In this document: positions 1 to 12,455 of the stretch, in pieces
How positions within the stretch are numbered: the first letter of the stretch is position 1
How the letters are laid out: every line of letters begins with the position of its first letter
DNA from: Oenanthe sinensis
Lineage: Eukaryota > Streptophyta > Magnoliopsida > Apiales > Apiaceae
Length of the DNA: 64,000 bases
Direction: 5' to 3'
Assembly (NCBI GenBank): GCA_028671895.1
Contig: CM053806.1
Span: forward strand, 19,665,001-19,729,000
The notes under the pieces: generated by a model
The model's database searches: none
Told to the model about the DNA's origin: nothing
Seen by the model: only the letters and a program-made list of their open reading frames with translations
Program-made: the position numbers and the translations under genes

Positions 1-1044
1 GTGGGTTATCCAACAAAAGGGACCGACCTACCAAAAGAGAAAAGAGGAAAAAAAACATCAACCAAAAAGAGAGAGAGGAAGAAAGAAGGATAGAGAATGG
101 TAGAGGAATGATATAAAGGGTTGAAAAAGAGATTAAAGGTGGAGAGAAAATAAGAAGAAGAATCGTCATCGACTCTCATTGGTTTTTTTTTTGGAGTAGT
201 ATACTTGTTTTTACTGCTATTGTGGCTTTTGTTAAATCTGGTATGTGTTATCTACATTATCCAAATTGTTTGCATCTTTGATTTTTCATTGTATTCTTTT
301 GGAGTTAAATCATATTTCTTACACTACGCATTGTATAATATTGTAGTGTAAATATGTGTATGTATGTATGTAAAAGATATGTATATTATAGGCAATATGC
401 TTAACTCTTATTGGTGTGTGTAAGAGTATGTGACATCTTGTAGTTCCCTTCTATCAACTTTTGAGTTCAAGAAGAGCTCAGCTTCCTAGACATTGTCAAA
501 TTCTTTTATATTATAATGATATCACCAATTATTTTACTCTCTATGCTGAAAGTGTATATTATGATAGTTTCTTGATGATGTTGTTTATTCTTTTTATCAT
601 GCAAAAAATTATATTATGCATTCAAAAAATTATGCAAGATATGATACAAATACTATCCTCTGATTTATATAGGTGGTTGCAATATAATTAATTCAACCTT
701 GTTTATAACGTCAAACTTTTAACTGATTCTAATTTGCTTATCCTGGATACAATAAGCATTGTCACATATACTTCGTTTATAGAAGTTTCTTATTTCATCT
801 CCCTTCTAAGCACCTTTTTTTTTTAATTCTACTTGCAAACTATAAAATCTCATAATAAGTTATTAGATAATTTTCTCCTAATTCATTATGAACACGAAAG
901 TCTTGTTATTGCCTCAATGATGGGCACTCGTGATCCATTTTGACCCAGAAAACTGGGTTTTTGAGTAGGGAGAATGTTAGAATATATTATATGATTCTGA
1001 TAAGTCGGTATCCTAACATCTTCATATTTTAGGAGAACTGATAC
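1..1044. other. Non-coding flank with possible Copia 3' terminal remnant
   Basis: No gene was recognised. At about 958-972 a purine tract (gagtagggagaa) is followed by TGTTAGAATATATT, which resembles a polypurine tract next to the first bases of a Copia LTR. The LTR-like sequence seems to stop near 1020, just before GH3-like coding begins. A short TGTA microsatellite lies at 358-372. The frame at 461-691 has no recognisable similarity. The LTR reading is weak because no partner copy is present. Confidence 0.3.
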
Positions 1045-1555
1045 TGATAATAATTATGTTTATCAATGTAATCCCACACACCAATGACCAAGTTCAACAT
1101 GTCATTGTCATTCATCTCTGTCGTATCAAGTCAGGGTTAAATATTTGATTGATCGGATGACACTTAAGGAAAATGTGAGATAATTTAGAGACACAGCTTA
1201 TGGAGTTTCAAGATTGGGGTTACCATTGTATGAGTGGTGGTACGAAGTATTGCACGGTGTTGCAAATGTTGGACAAGAAGGTTCTAAAGTAACTTATTTT
1301 GATGATATTGTTCTTGGAGCTACAAGTTTCCCTAATTTCATTAACTCTGTTGCTTCTTTTAATTAGTCTCTCTAGAAAGCCATTGGAGATGTGGTATCGA
1401 TAGAGGCAAGGGCAATGTACAATTTAGGACATGTGGGGTTGACATTCTAGAGTTCCAATATCAATGTAGTACAAGATCCTCGATGGGGACGAGCTCTAGA
1501 AACATCGAGAGATGACCCTTTTGTTATGGGAATTTATGGTGTTATACATATATAT
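1045..1555 (+). pseudogene. GH3 beta-xylosidase pseudogene, N-terminal part
   Basis: Translation in shifting frames matches the N-terminal half of plant GH3 beta-D-xylosidase / alpha-L-arabinofuranosidase (BXL family, cell-wall xylan and arabinan hydrolysis). Visible blocks include VKYLIDRMTLKENV, GLPLYEWWYEVLHGVANV, GATSFPNFINSVASFN and EARAMYNLG followed by DPRWGRALE. Stops occur after ASFN, four codons later, and after GLTF, and there are frameshifts near 1085-1110. No intron is evident. The frame stops at 1555 only because an LTR element is inserted, and it resumes in the same frame at 14289. The family is clear; the copy is non-functional. Confidence 0.9.
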
Positions 1556-3383
1556 TGTTAGGTCCCGAAAGTATCGTAGAAGGGGGGGTTGAATACGATA
1601 CTCACTAAATCAAAAAATTCTTTCGAATCTTTTGCGGATATGTGATTTAGAGTTCGGTCAGTGGTTCGTGTTTAGGAGTGTTTAGGAGGCTGGCTTACTA
1701 ATTTTCTATGTTTAGGATTTAAACAATAATGATCTAGAAAATTAGCAAGTAATTAAATGCGAGACAGATTTCGGGGAATAGTACTTTCGTATTAATCCCT
1801 GAGGTTTTGCTACACCCAGTTAAATTAATAACTGGCTTCCAAAGAACTGGTTCGTTCTTTGCTTCTAGAGAGATAAAGCTAGATCCCTATTACAATGTTT
1901 GACAGTATTTAGTAGTAACTGGAATCAAGATAACAGTGAGTGTTTTACAATAGCCCTAAGTATTTGTGACATGTTTGACCGGCTAGATTGTAAAACCCAT
2001 GAGAAGAAGGTATAGAATTATCATGGTGACTTCTTCTTCTCCGGCTTCGAAATATCTCACTGCCTCTCTCTCTTGTTGGCTGTGTCTCCACCAACCATAT
2101 TAAACAAAAATGAATAATTCATTTTATTTAATATAGTGTAGACTTTTCAAATCAATAGAATTGATTTGCTTCACAATTGCTCAAGTCCTGAGTTGCGCCT
2201 GTAGAGTGGTTATGGTGTGTAGGCGCCACTTGAAGCTGTGTTGCGCCAATATACCTGAGTTGCGCCTCCAACTTCATGTGAGTTGCGCCTATACAGTGGT
2301 TTCCCTGTATAGGCGCCACTTCTGCCTTAGAAACATTCAGCTGTTTGTATATCATAGTTAGTTGCGCCTGTAAGAACTTGAGTTGCGCCACTACTCTTGT
2401 CACACTGTATTGGCGCCACTCGTGCCTTAGAATCTTTGCTTAGTTTCCTTGCGCCTATATACTTCATGAGTTGCGCCTTGGATAACTTATGTTGCACCTG
2501 CACACTGAGTTCCCAGTGCAGGCGCCACTCACTACATAGATTCTAAGTCCAACATTTCCTGCGCCTTGGAAGGTTAGTTACGCCTACACTCTCATTGCCC
2601 TGTGTAGGCGCCACTTAATTTTGCCTTAGCTTTTCTTGCACCTTGGAAATGTATGTTGCGCCTCTCCATTGCTTCAAGAGTATTAATGCCACCAAATGCA
2701 GTAATACTTGCCTTAGCATATTTCTTGAATTCTTCAAGTAATTACCACTTGGTTTCACTCCTTTGGCTTGGCTTGATCAACTGATTTTCTTATGATTAAT
2801 CAAGGTAATTCTCTTCTCGTTATGCTGACGCTTAGTGCACTGGTCTGGTTCACAAACGACTAACACTGAATTGAATTCCCTTGATTTCTTTTCTGTTTCA
2901 GCTGAGTAAGCTAGGACTGTTGCATTGCTTCAAACACTAACTGTTGATAGATACTGTTATTTCACTAGAATCTTTTCTGGTACTTCGACAACGTCTTCAT
3001 TACTACAATCCAGTTCAAGACTGCAGCTGTCTTCTTTAACCTTTGTCTTCACCCTTCTGGATTCCGATGCTTCTAACACTGTCTGTCTTCAATCAATGCT
3101 ACTACACTGAAATCTTTTAGCGGCACTGCTATACTGAATCTTTAACACTTCTGAAACCCTGAAAGTCTTTAACCATTGTTCTTCACTGAGGCATGAACAT
3201 ATAAATGAACTTCTTTCAGTGACCTGTAGTAGACTCCAAAACTTCTTCTAATGTCTTGATTCGCTGTATCTGCCCTGTCTTCAATTCTTCCTGATTTCTG
3301 TGTAGGCGTAGTATTATTTACTTGTCATGTTCTAGTGTTGAGTTATCATGATTACTATTCATACAGCTTCATAATCTCCAACA
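1556..3383 (-). repeat. 3' LTR of Sirevirus-like element
   Basis: Plus-strand sequence starts TGTTAGGTCCCG and ends CTCCAACA. It is the same length as the repeat at 12456-14283. Differences noticed against that copy are single bases near 1691, 2244, 2256, 2291+80, 3926-900 equivalents and 3275; by eye about six in total. It includes the GGCGCC hairpin array at 2190-2660. Confidence 0.95.
2190..2660. repeat. GGCGCC hairpin array in the LTR
   Basis: Repeated TTGCGCC and AGGCGCCACT motifs pair as inverted repeats. The clearest are 2285-2296 with 2305-2316 (12-bp arms GCGCCTATACAG / CTGTATAGGCGC, 8-nt loop), 2497-2503 with 2516-2522 (CCTGCAC / GTGCAGG), and 2581-2589 with 2602-2610 (CGCCTACAC / GTGTAGGCG). 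The stem sequences differ between hairpins but stay complementary. The other LTR repeats the array at 13090-13560. Function unknown. Confidence 0.85.
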
Positions 3384-3395
3384 ATCTCCCCCTAT
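3384..3395 (-). other. Polypurine tract
   Basis: The minus strand reads ATAGGGGGAGAT directly before the 3' LTR. It primes plus-strand DNA synthesis in LTR elements and confirms the minus orientation. Confidence 0.85.
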
Positions 3396-6300
3396 TTGAT
3401 TGTTAAACTTTAGCAAACAAATCACCTAGGGAGGATAACTCAACTAACAACTAGAAAAAGTAATCGTCATGGACTTGTAAATAATGCTACTGTTTTTCTG
3501 GATCAGATTCTGCATTTCCAGAATTCTTGAGTGACTGAAACGAAAGATGTTTTGTTCCTCTGACACTGAACTGATATTCAAGCTGTATCATCTTCATTTC
3601 TGTCTGTTTGAGCTTTCTCCATTTCAAAATCCTTCATAGTTTTGAACTTAAAGAACTTATCATGAACAGAGCTTCATAAGAATCATTATTCCTGGGTACG
3701 TCTTCAATAGAATACTGAACATAGCTCAAATAATGTTCTCCCCCTACGAATGTGATTCTCCTTCTTATTCTTCTTCTCCTTTTAGAAAATCAATGGAATA
3801 GTCATCTCTGTTCTTTCAAGTATAGAATTACAGCTTCTTGATTCTCCCATATATCTGTTGTTTCCTCTCAGGATCAGAAGATAAGATTTTCTTCTTCATG
3901 TCTAAAATCTCCCCCTAAGGATACGAAGATAAGACTTATTAACTTCACCTTTTTCTTGTTATAATTATAACACTATAACTTCTCCCTCATAAGAAGAGGA
4001 ATCCTCCAATTTCTTTTTCTTGTTATAACTATAACACCATAAATTCTCCCCCTTAGTTGAGGAATCCTCCAATGGCCCACTTTTGAAGATACCAAATGTT
4101 AATACCAATTGATAGGTCCTCTTTTAAATGGTTTGTCTTCCAAGGAAGGTTCTCGTCTGTCGTTGAACGGGAAAAATATAGTAACTTTTCTTCCAGAAGC
4201 AGCAATTAGCAAGGGTAAGTGTTTGGCTTGTGGTTTCCTCACTTCTACTACGTTCTGTTGGTGTTTACACTTAAGTGTCGAGCACTTAGAAGTGTTTCAC
4301 TCTTTCTCTCCCTATCTCTCACTCAAGTGTATCTCTCCCTCACTTTCACTCAAGTGTTTCTCTCTCTCACTTTCACTCTGCATTCCAAATTTAGCCTTCT
4401 GTACCTGCAAGTGAAATCCGTCAATTCATTTCTATTCTTATCACCTGATTCATCAAAATGAAATGAATCACTATCAAGTGCAGAATTGCCTCGTTGAGGT
4501 GTTCTTTATCTATCATGCATAAGCACTGTCTCACACCAGACTCAATAGCAATTGCTAAATCACTGTCTAGTGGAGCCTCACCTCTTTGAGATGGGTTATC
4601 CCAAGATTTTAAAATCTTTTTGGGAATCCTGCCTTGTTCTATCAAGGAGTTGCCTCACACCTTCTCCGTAAACGGGAGGTGGACATTCCTTTTCAGGATC
4701 TGGAAATGTTCCTTCCAGGAGGGGCGACGTAGTAGACAATGTAATGTATGGCAATTTAGAGTCTACGTTTCCCTCGTAACCCAATGACGGGTGTTTTGTT
4801 AACATGCCTATACCTCACACTGTGCACGCCTTGCAATGTGTCCAATTGTTAGGCCCCTAGTATAACTGTTAGGATTGTTAGGTCCCAAAAATTATATAAG
4901 GTTCCTAGTATATATCTGTTTAGGTTTACCATCAGCGTGAGTGCCGGTGGTGTGCTTGACTCATTACAAGATGCTCTGGCTGACGAGCGAATTTCAATGG
5001 ACTCATCCTGTTGAGAGAATGATTCCAGAGACAGTTTTATTGCCTTTTCAGCTCTGCATCTTTTTGAGAAGATACAGATGAGCTTACAGATACCTCAGTT
5101 TATATACTTCTTTACTTCGCTGGAGGTAGAGCTGTGGGTGCACTACCGACTTCATCCTTATTTCTCCCTTATCAACCTCTAACAAACATAAGTTCCTTAT
5201 ATCTCCAAGGGTTAATATATGGAAGTGGATGAAATGAGTGTTTGGTATTAAGGCCTGGGTCAGAGATTGATGGGTTTTCAACCTCCTGGCCAGCTTCTGT
5301 AGCCACTGGGGGCTAAACGGATAAAATCAATTTAAATGAGATAAAAAGATAATCAGTTTAACATTCCAAAACATATTTTTCATCTCAAGGAGAAGGAAAA
5401 ATATAAGAAGGAATGGTAAATGATTGCACTTAAGTCCTTTTAATAAAAGAGTTTTGTCAGATCGAAGAATTAATCATTTAAGAGCATGACACCAATAGAA
5501 ATTTTTCTTAAGATACTTATCCCATAATAAAACGCGGGAGTATCAGAGAAAAAATTCTATCTCTTATGAATTTCTTATAAGGCAAACTTCCCATAATAAA
5601 ACGCGGGAATTTACAACAGATAAGAAATTCAACTCTTCTACCAAATTATATCTCAATAAAATGACTCTTTTCCATTAAACCTAGGCACTGTATGTTTTGA
5701 AAACAATTTTGCAAAACATCCTTATCAGATAGAAGATAATGATTTTCCGACTCATAATGCAATTATGATTTACATCATTTTCGTCTGCCTGATAGTATCC
5801 CCGACTTAAAATAAAAACATGACAATTAGGGTTAGGATGAATGCTTAACAAAACAGTACTAGGCCTTCAAAGCAACAATCACTGTTTTGGTACTATGAAT
5901 CAATGTGAAACATACACTGAAACAAGTATTTGAAAACAAATAATTTTACAAGTGATTGATACCTTGAAGTTAAAACAACTTTTCCAAATAAAATAGCAGT
6001 CACAAAGTTCCTACTACTTTACAAAGAAAAATTGAGAGAGAAAAACGATTTTGAAAAATATAGCATTTAAAACCAGCTTTTGGGAGAGGATAAAATATCC
6101 CGAGATTAGAGAAAAATTATCCTCAAGAAAAGTTTTTCAAAAGAGAAGTTTTGAAAAAGAATTCTTAAGTTTTCTTAACTAAAACTGATAGACAAATGAA
6201 TGTATCTTTGCATAAAACATTTTGAAAAAGAAATAGACAAAAATTTCTTTTAAATACATTCAGGATCGTAAACCAGTCAAAGAAAGAAAACTAAGTATAT

Positions 6301-8114
6301 TGATACCAAATGTTTCTACGAATAAAAACTGAGTAAATCCATTAGTACCAATATATCACAATTATTTTGCAATAAAATATTATTCAAATATCACAAAGTA
6401 ATAAAAGATAATACTTGTATTACAAATAATTATGCTTCGAATTTATTTTAATTTATTTAAATCATGGAACAAATATTCCATTGAATTGTTTTATATCATC
6501 ATGATTTAAACAAATCAAAATAAATTAAATACTTATTTTGTACTAAGCAATTGCCAATCACATGCATTTATATAATCTATACATGGCAATTATTCAGTAG
6601 AACAATAAGCATATCACAGTTAATTGCACGCTGATACCAATTATTCGATATTTATCAATAATTTCAAGATGCAAGAAACTATGCTTCTGTATTTTATCAA
6701 ATTAAAATTATGAAACTAATAACCATTGAATTGCTTTAATCCATAATTTCAATAAGATAAAATAAATTCGTTAAACACTAAAATATTCATTAGATTGAAT
6801 ATTAGTATTTAACTTCCTACGCCATATCTAATAATTGTCACTTTGCACATTGTAAGCATGCTCATAACAATTATTAATTGATATACGTAAGCTCGAGGAT
6901 TTAGTTGAAAAGAAATTCACAAGTCCTTTATATAGGGAAAAAGTAATACTTGTGATTCTAATTACAACTCCTCGGAATAAAACTTATTTTTAGAAATATT
7001 TTCTAAGTATATAAAATATTGAGAATTTCATACACATAACTTAGAAAATACTTCACCTTCTAATATTAGTGAGTTTTGAAATATGCATTGATTATTTAGA
7101 ACAGAAATTCTAAATACCGTCACTAATATCAAAAGTATCATAATTATTTGTAATAAAATATTTAAGAATATCAGAGCAAAATATCATAGCAATTAAGCAA
7201 GATATTATTGACTAATACTCACCAAATATTTAACACATACAAATAACTATGCTTCTTACTTATGCTAAATAATTTAACTACCACTAATGCATATTACAAT
7301 GTAAGCATGATAATGAAATTAATAGCAAAAAGTATGAGGTTCTGGATTTCAAATGAATTCACAAGTCCTTTGGATCGGGAAAAAGTAATACTTGTGAACT
7401 CATTTGAGAATTTCTTGCAGATAGGATTTTCAATAAATATGCATATTAATAATATCCCAAGTTTACTAACCAACTTAGATAAAATAAATTCATCAAGTCA
7501 TTTAGCAAAAATCTGCAAGTTATTCGACTAAGGACAACTCTTAAAAGAAATGATACCTGGTGTTCATGCGCTTGTTCCTTAAGTGATGTGAAGAGATCAA
7601 CAGTGTTGGTGGAAATTGACAGCTTCTAGGAATGACTTCCCTGTCTTTCATACAACCTGCGTTATCTATATCTATATAGCCAATTAGGTTAAACCTATTA
7701 TCTTAAGGGTCCCAGATTCCAAGAGTTGGTGATCCCCTAAGATATCTAGCAATTCATAACTTGACTATAGGATAAGATTCTCTAGTATCCACTTGGAAAC
7801 TTGCACATAGGCATGTCGAGAATTAAGGTATACTTGCACATATATATGACATTGTGTGTGCCTTGCATTTCTAGAGAGATATGCATAACAACTCAAATGT
7901 AAAATCACTTTTAAGTAATTAACAGTTAGAGAGTCATACCATGTCCTTGACGTTTTGCTTGAATCCTTACCTCCGTCATAGAAAAGCCTGCGAAGAGAAT
8001 GATATACAAATTGTAATGGATCTGCACCTTCATCTTCTAGCTCACCATTCAGGAGTGCACTTGTTCACATTCATCTGTTAGATCTTCATGCTTGAATGCT
8101 CCACATGTGCTAGT
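3396..8114. other. Non-coding interior of Sirevirus-like element with LTR-junction remnants
   Basis: No domain was recognised on either strand. Fragments resembling a primer-site/LTR junction (GATACCAATTG followed by variants of TTAGGTCC) occur near 4088-4115, 4845-4890 and 8115-8160, which suggests older related insertions or rearranged LTR ends. The 5290-7560 part is very AT-rich and has short local repeats: the pair around 'cccataataaaacgcggga' at 5519 and 5589, and two CACAAGT...ACTTGTG inverted repeats near 6920 and 7360. Pyrimidine-rich CTCTCACTTTCACT repeats lie at 4300-4380. Confidence 0.6.
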
Positions 8115-8119
8115 TGTTA

Positions 8120-8500
8120 GGTCCTAATCGTTGGATCCCTAAAAATTATTAGGTCCCCATTGATGAGTCCCAAAGGATCAAGTCTCGTCACAGGTGCTTA
8201 CTGCTTGATCTAGAAAGACCCGAAGATTCTGTTTCCATCATCGTCGATACCTTCTGCTTTAAAGTCCTGTAGCAACCAGTTTGGCTTTGCCCCTCATAAC
8301 AATGCCAATGGTCATCCAGTTTCTGTGAACCCCTAATGTACCAATTTCAGCTTCGACTTTAGTGGTCTGGGTTTGGGTTCCAGCTTCAGTTGTTTTCTGC
8401 CTTTTAACTGATTGAGATCATTTTGCATTGCAATCACTCAATCTGGATCAATCTGTGCATCTTCAGTATTCTTTGGGATTCCAGATGATGGGTGATACCA
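8120..8500 (-). pseudogene. Copia reverse transcriptase remnant (N-terminal)
   Basis: Minus-strand reading gives PKNTEDAQIDPD, VIAMQNDLNQ, LKLEPKP and then a diverged equivalent of the ARLVAQGF..EGIDYDETFAP..RLE block, with several stops and shifts. This is the start of a Copia RT core and matches the Sirevirus arrangement. It ends near 8120, before the catalytic YVDD motif, at a TGTTAGGTCC sequence resembling an LTR start. The catalytic part is therefore missing. Confidence 0.65.
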
Positions 8501-8693
8501 ATTGTTGATACCAATTGTAAGCTAACAATTGCTCTTTCCCAACTGCTGGGTCCCGAAAAATATATGTTCGTTTCGATTAGCACTACTAGCCACTACACAA
8601 GAATCCGGATCACTAAGAACGAGACTCCAGGATAGAATTTGACTTCAAACCTTTTGTCTTGGCAGAAATGTTCTTAATGAAATCCTTTGATCT

Positions 8694-9240
8694 TCATTGT
8701 TGAGCATGACTAATAGATCCTTCTTTTATTTGCTCCCCCTGAGTTGCTGCTAGGATGTATTGAAGATCCTTCACCTTATACAGCGGATTTCCACTAACAG
8801 GATCTGAATCATCATAATTGTCATTGATTCCTTCTGCAACCTCAGCTTCTACATCAGTATCTGAATTTGTCAAAGATTCAGAATAGTCGTTCACTTGAAT
8901 GCCTGGGAGCTTGGTGTAGATATTCATTACATTCAGACTTTTGATCACCTATGAGTAGCCGATGAGAATTGTTCCATGAGCCTTAACTTCTTGTCAAGAT
9001 ACTCAAATGAATCTTCATTAAAAATCAATTCCCTCCAAACACACGAAAGAGCTTCAGTGTTTGCTTCTGGTTGGCCATTAACTCAAATGATGTCTTTTCA
9101 TGATCTTGTTGATTAAAGCAGCATGCTGTGTTAATTGCTTCAGCTTCAAAATACCTTTTTCAGTGCAGACTTCATTTAGAACTACACTCGCGAAATGCAG
9201 TTCCAATATCTGACTTCAAAGTTCTCACAGCTTACCAATT
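8694..9240 (-). pseudogene. Copia integrase and IN-RT linker remnant
   Basis: Minus-strand blocks RTLKSDIGTAF (around the second catalytic Asp), EAINTA, then VFGG and a decayed YLDKK match the second half of a Copia integrase core and its C-terminal region. The open stretch at 8694-8948 is acidic (SDTDVEAEVAE, NDNYDDSD) and sits where the integrase-RT linker lies in Sireviruses. Stops and shifts make it non-functional. The conserved E region is too eroded to confirm. Confidence 0.6.
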
Positions 9241-9399
9241 GTTTCCAACTTGATCTTCCTTATATGATCAATCACCATTGTGATATTTTGTCTGTTGAAT
9301 GCTTGAACATCACCAATTTGTAATTAGGGTTACCAATTTCAATCACCACTTAGCATATGACTTTCATGACTTTTCTTCAGTGTGATGTTTCCATTGACT

Positions 9400-9900
9400 T
9401 CCCTATGTGACATACTTCAAAATGTCCTTCTGGATAGAATTCCATATGAAGCAGTCCTCTCACCAATTTCTTCTTTATTAAAGAATCCATTGCCTTGCTG
9501 ACTAACAAGTAAGAGAGCTTCCTTTGCCATAGTTAACTCTTCATTGATGAAGCTTTCCTGAAAAGTTGACTTCACCTTTGCATCCAAATTCCATGTCAGC
9601 TACGAACAAATTTTCTCACTCAGATTAGAGTAAGCTTCCAACCTTCTTGCTTGAGATCAAACACCTTTCCAGAAAACCCTTGACGAAGAATTCCCTAGTG
9701 CCCCTTAAATAGTGCTTAACTCCTTCCACAAGAAAGATGCTTCCACTGATGACAGTTCTTAACACATGATAGCCATATCCCTTGTACATCCTTTGCTGTC
9801 ATCTCCAAAGGTTACCATCGGGGAGGCCTTCTCAATCAACTGTGATGTCAGAGCTTCAATTCTAATCACATGCCTCGAGCAGTAAATGTCACGAAGTCAC
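9400..9900 (-). pseudogene. Copia protease / GAG-pre-integrase remnant
   Basis: The minus strand reads DIYCSRHV, corresponding to the Sirevirus protease motif DSGCSRHM with SG changed to IY. It continues ALTSQLIEKASPMVTFGDDSKG, then KLFVADM and an eroded LSHLNFKT-like GAG-pre-integrase region ending with EFYPEGHFEVC. The order and wording fit Sirevirus-lineage Copia pol. Multiple frameshifts are present, and the catalytic D-S/T-G is lost. Confidence 0.7.
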
Positions 9901-10662
9901 ATAACTTTTGACTTTTGTTACATACTCTGCAATCACAAATGATTAAGCTTCTTGGTACTCAACTTTAATTGAGTCCTGATGGGTTAGAGATATTATCAAA
10001 GGTAACAACAGCTTCAATATGCATAAAGCACATGGATAGAAGAACTAACAGATTAATTACTAATTCTTTCTAATCCATTCTGTCGTTGTGTAACATTTTA
10101 ACTATCTCTAATTACCTAAGTCAGTTTTAGATTTAGCTTCGAATCTATAGATGTTACTGACTACTTAGATAATTCTACCATCTTTTAATCATTTATCCTT
10201 AACAAGCAATACATGATCTGATATAGCATTTAAGTGCACCTATGTGAGTGAGAGCAAATCATATGAAAATAAGCACATAAACAATTTAAGAATATGCAGA
10301 ATATTTGAATAAAACATTATGAGCAATATCAAATTCTACATACACTTAACAAGCCATTTAAGAACAAATATTAAATATATGATCTATGACCTGTTTGTCT
10401 ATTAGCAATTTTCACAACATTAGCAGAGGTATTAAATCACATAAGATTTAACTCAAGTTCCAGCAAATGTTTAGGGATACACCTAACCGTCTAGAACACC
10501 CTATCTAATTCTAGATATTCATTTTACTGCAAATAAAATTAAGTATGAAATGTACTAATTAAACTCATGAATCCTAGCATGCAATCTCATTCTTAGCAAT
10601 CAATTAAGCATTTAAGTCCTAAGATGCTAACATGCTGACATGAATATAATACATTTCAAAAC

Positions 10663-11707
10663 TTAATAAACATACAGTTCTGAATTAGATAAACGTATAC
10701 TAGTTAGAAAGTGTACCTGTGAAGTGCTTAGTGATTCATCTCCAGTGTTGGTCGTTGATGCCAGATGTCCATTTGGTTCATCACTGTCACTGATAGAATC
10801 ATCCTTGCATTTAACTTCATCAACAAATGCTTTATCTTGCTGCATCCTCACTAATGCTTGATATTCCTGATTCAACCCAAAATAGTCTCTGTCAACTTTT
10901 GCTTGTACAGGCTTCTTCATTTTGTGTAGCAAACCCCAAACTTGTCTGCCAAAATAAAACCATCCCTATCTTCCAACCACCTCTTGAACTGATCTTGAAA
11001 ATCTCCTTAATGGAATCTATAGGTAAAGACCTTAGATATTGAATTGGGATTCCATCTGAATCTGACGCCACTGAACTTCCAGTTGTCCTGCAGGCTTCAC
11101 TAGTCGTCCAGATCTCAGGTTATTCCAAAGTGTCAAATTTACATATAACACCTTGACCACTACCTTGAGCTTCAACATCTTCAATTCAGCTTCTAGGATC
11201 AATTCACTTCTGTTCAGAGGTTCTCAATCTTGACTTCAATCAAATCGGTTCCTGGGTCACAAAATCAGTGGATATGCTAACAACCTGTTTTACCAAATAT
11301 TATCTGCTTCAGCTCTTGTTCTAGTTCATAGGCCTCCAGCACACAAATAGTTCATCTAAAGATAATGTGGTTGTATCCTTAGATTCCCTATGGCTGTAAC
11401 CCTGTATTCCAGATGACCTGCAGTGTTAGCACGAACTTCCTGTAACCTCCCTGTAGAAAGAAAACTTCAACGCTTGTACAGAGATGCCAGGTAGTCCAGT
11501 CTGTTCTCCTTCACAACTTTTTAACCTCCAAGATTTTCCATCTAAAAATTCAACTTGAGTCAACCAAAAACTGTACCCAAATAATCTCTTCTTTTGCATC
11601 TTCCAAAATATTAGTGGGATCCTATTGAGTAAACCTCTGAGGAAATTAGAACCACTTATTTCTTCAGTCTGTTCCAGAATCAACTTCATTGGATAATCTT
11701 CAGTCAA
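10663..11707 (-). pseudogene. Probable gag-region remnant, not recognised
   Basis: Two short minus-strand open stretches (10663-10932 and 11426-11707) lie where gag should be, between the PBS and the protease remnant. The first contains DRDYFGLNQEYQALVRMQQ and a Ser/Asp-rich tail (DDSISDSDEP). No zinc knuckle is visible. Position is the only reason to call this gag. Confidence 0.3.
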
Positions 11708-11814
11708 TCTCAGTCGACTTCAAATACCCAGAAAAATCTTCATTTACTAACTCTTGATCACCTTCGAATTAATAACTGTGACTTGCTGCTTCCTTTGATA
11801 GATGAGCCATATAA

Positions 11815-12355
11815 TGTTCAATAAATTTAAATGATAAACTTTAATATTTAAAATTTATAAAATAAACTAATTAAAATTTATATCACAAACTTATTAAAAG
11901 TTTATAAAATAAATTTCATAAGAGTTCATAAAATAAATTTTATCTAAAATTTATGAAATAAACTAATTAAAATTTATAAGGCAAACTAATAACAGTTTAA
12001 AAGATAAATTTTATAAGAGTTCACAAAATAAATTTTATTTAAAATTTATGAGATAAACTAATTAAAATTTATATCATAAACTAATAAAAGTTTATAAAAT
12101 AAATTTTACGAAAGTTTATCAAATAAATTCAATTTTAAAATTTATAAAGTAAACTAATTAAAATTTATAATATTAACTAATAAAAGTTTGTTAAACAAAT
12201 TTTATAAAAGTTTATAAAATAAATTTTATCTAAAATTTATAAAATAAACTAATTAAAATTTATAACATAAACTAATAAAAGTTTACAAAATAAATTTTAT
12301 AAAAGTTTATAAAATAAATGTTATTTTAAAAAGTTTTAAAATTTAAATTTATTTA
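11815..12355. repeat. AT-rich tandem array (leader of Sirevirus-like element)
   Basis: About 540 bp of imperfect repeats built from aaaatttataaaataaact, aaaagtttataaaataaatt and close variants. They recur roughly every 25-30 bp, with a higher-order period near 100 bp. It lies in the 5' untranslated leader just downstream of the primer binding site on the minus strand. No coding is seen. Confidence 0.8.
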
Positions 12356-12440
12356 ACACGGCATCCATTCTGAGTCCACACAGCTTCGGCACGGTGAGCT
12401 TCACTGAGATACGGATCTTGATTTGTAACTTCAATCAGTC

Positions 12441-12453
12441 TGCTCTGATACCA
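12441..12453 (-). other. Primer binding site (tRNA-iMet type)
   Basis: The minus strand reads TGGTATCAGAGCA, the classic plant Copia primer site complementary to the initiator methionine tRNA 3' end. It lies 2 nt inside the 5' LTR. Confidence 0.93.
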
Positions 12454-12455
12454 AT

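Noticed and set aside
2161..2403. Overlapping frames on both strands in the Sirevirus-like LTR (also 13061-13261)
   Set aside because: They cross the hairpin array, lack domain similarity and are duplicated simply because the LTR is duplicated.
2221..2610. TGGCGCC words in the Sirevirus-like LTR resembling the Gypsy primer site
   Set aside because: The match is only seven bases and follows from the GGCGCC hairpin arms; the real primer site is at 12441-12453.
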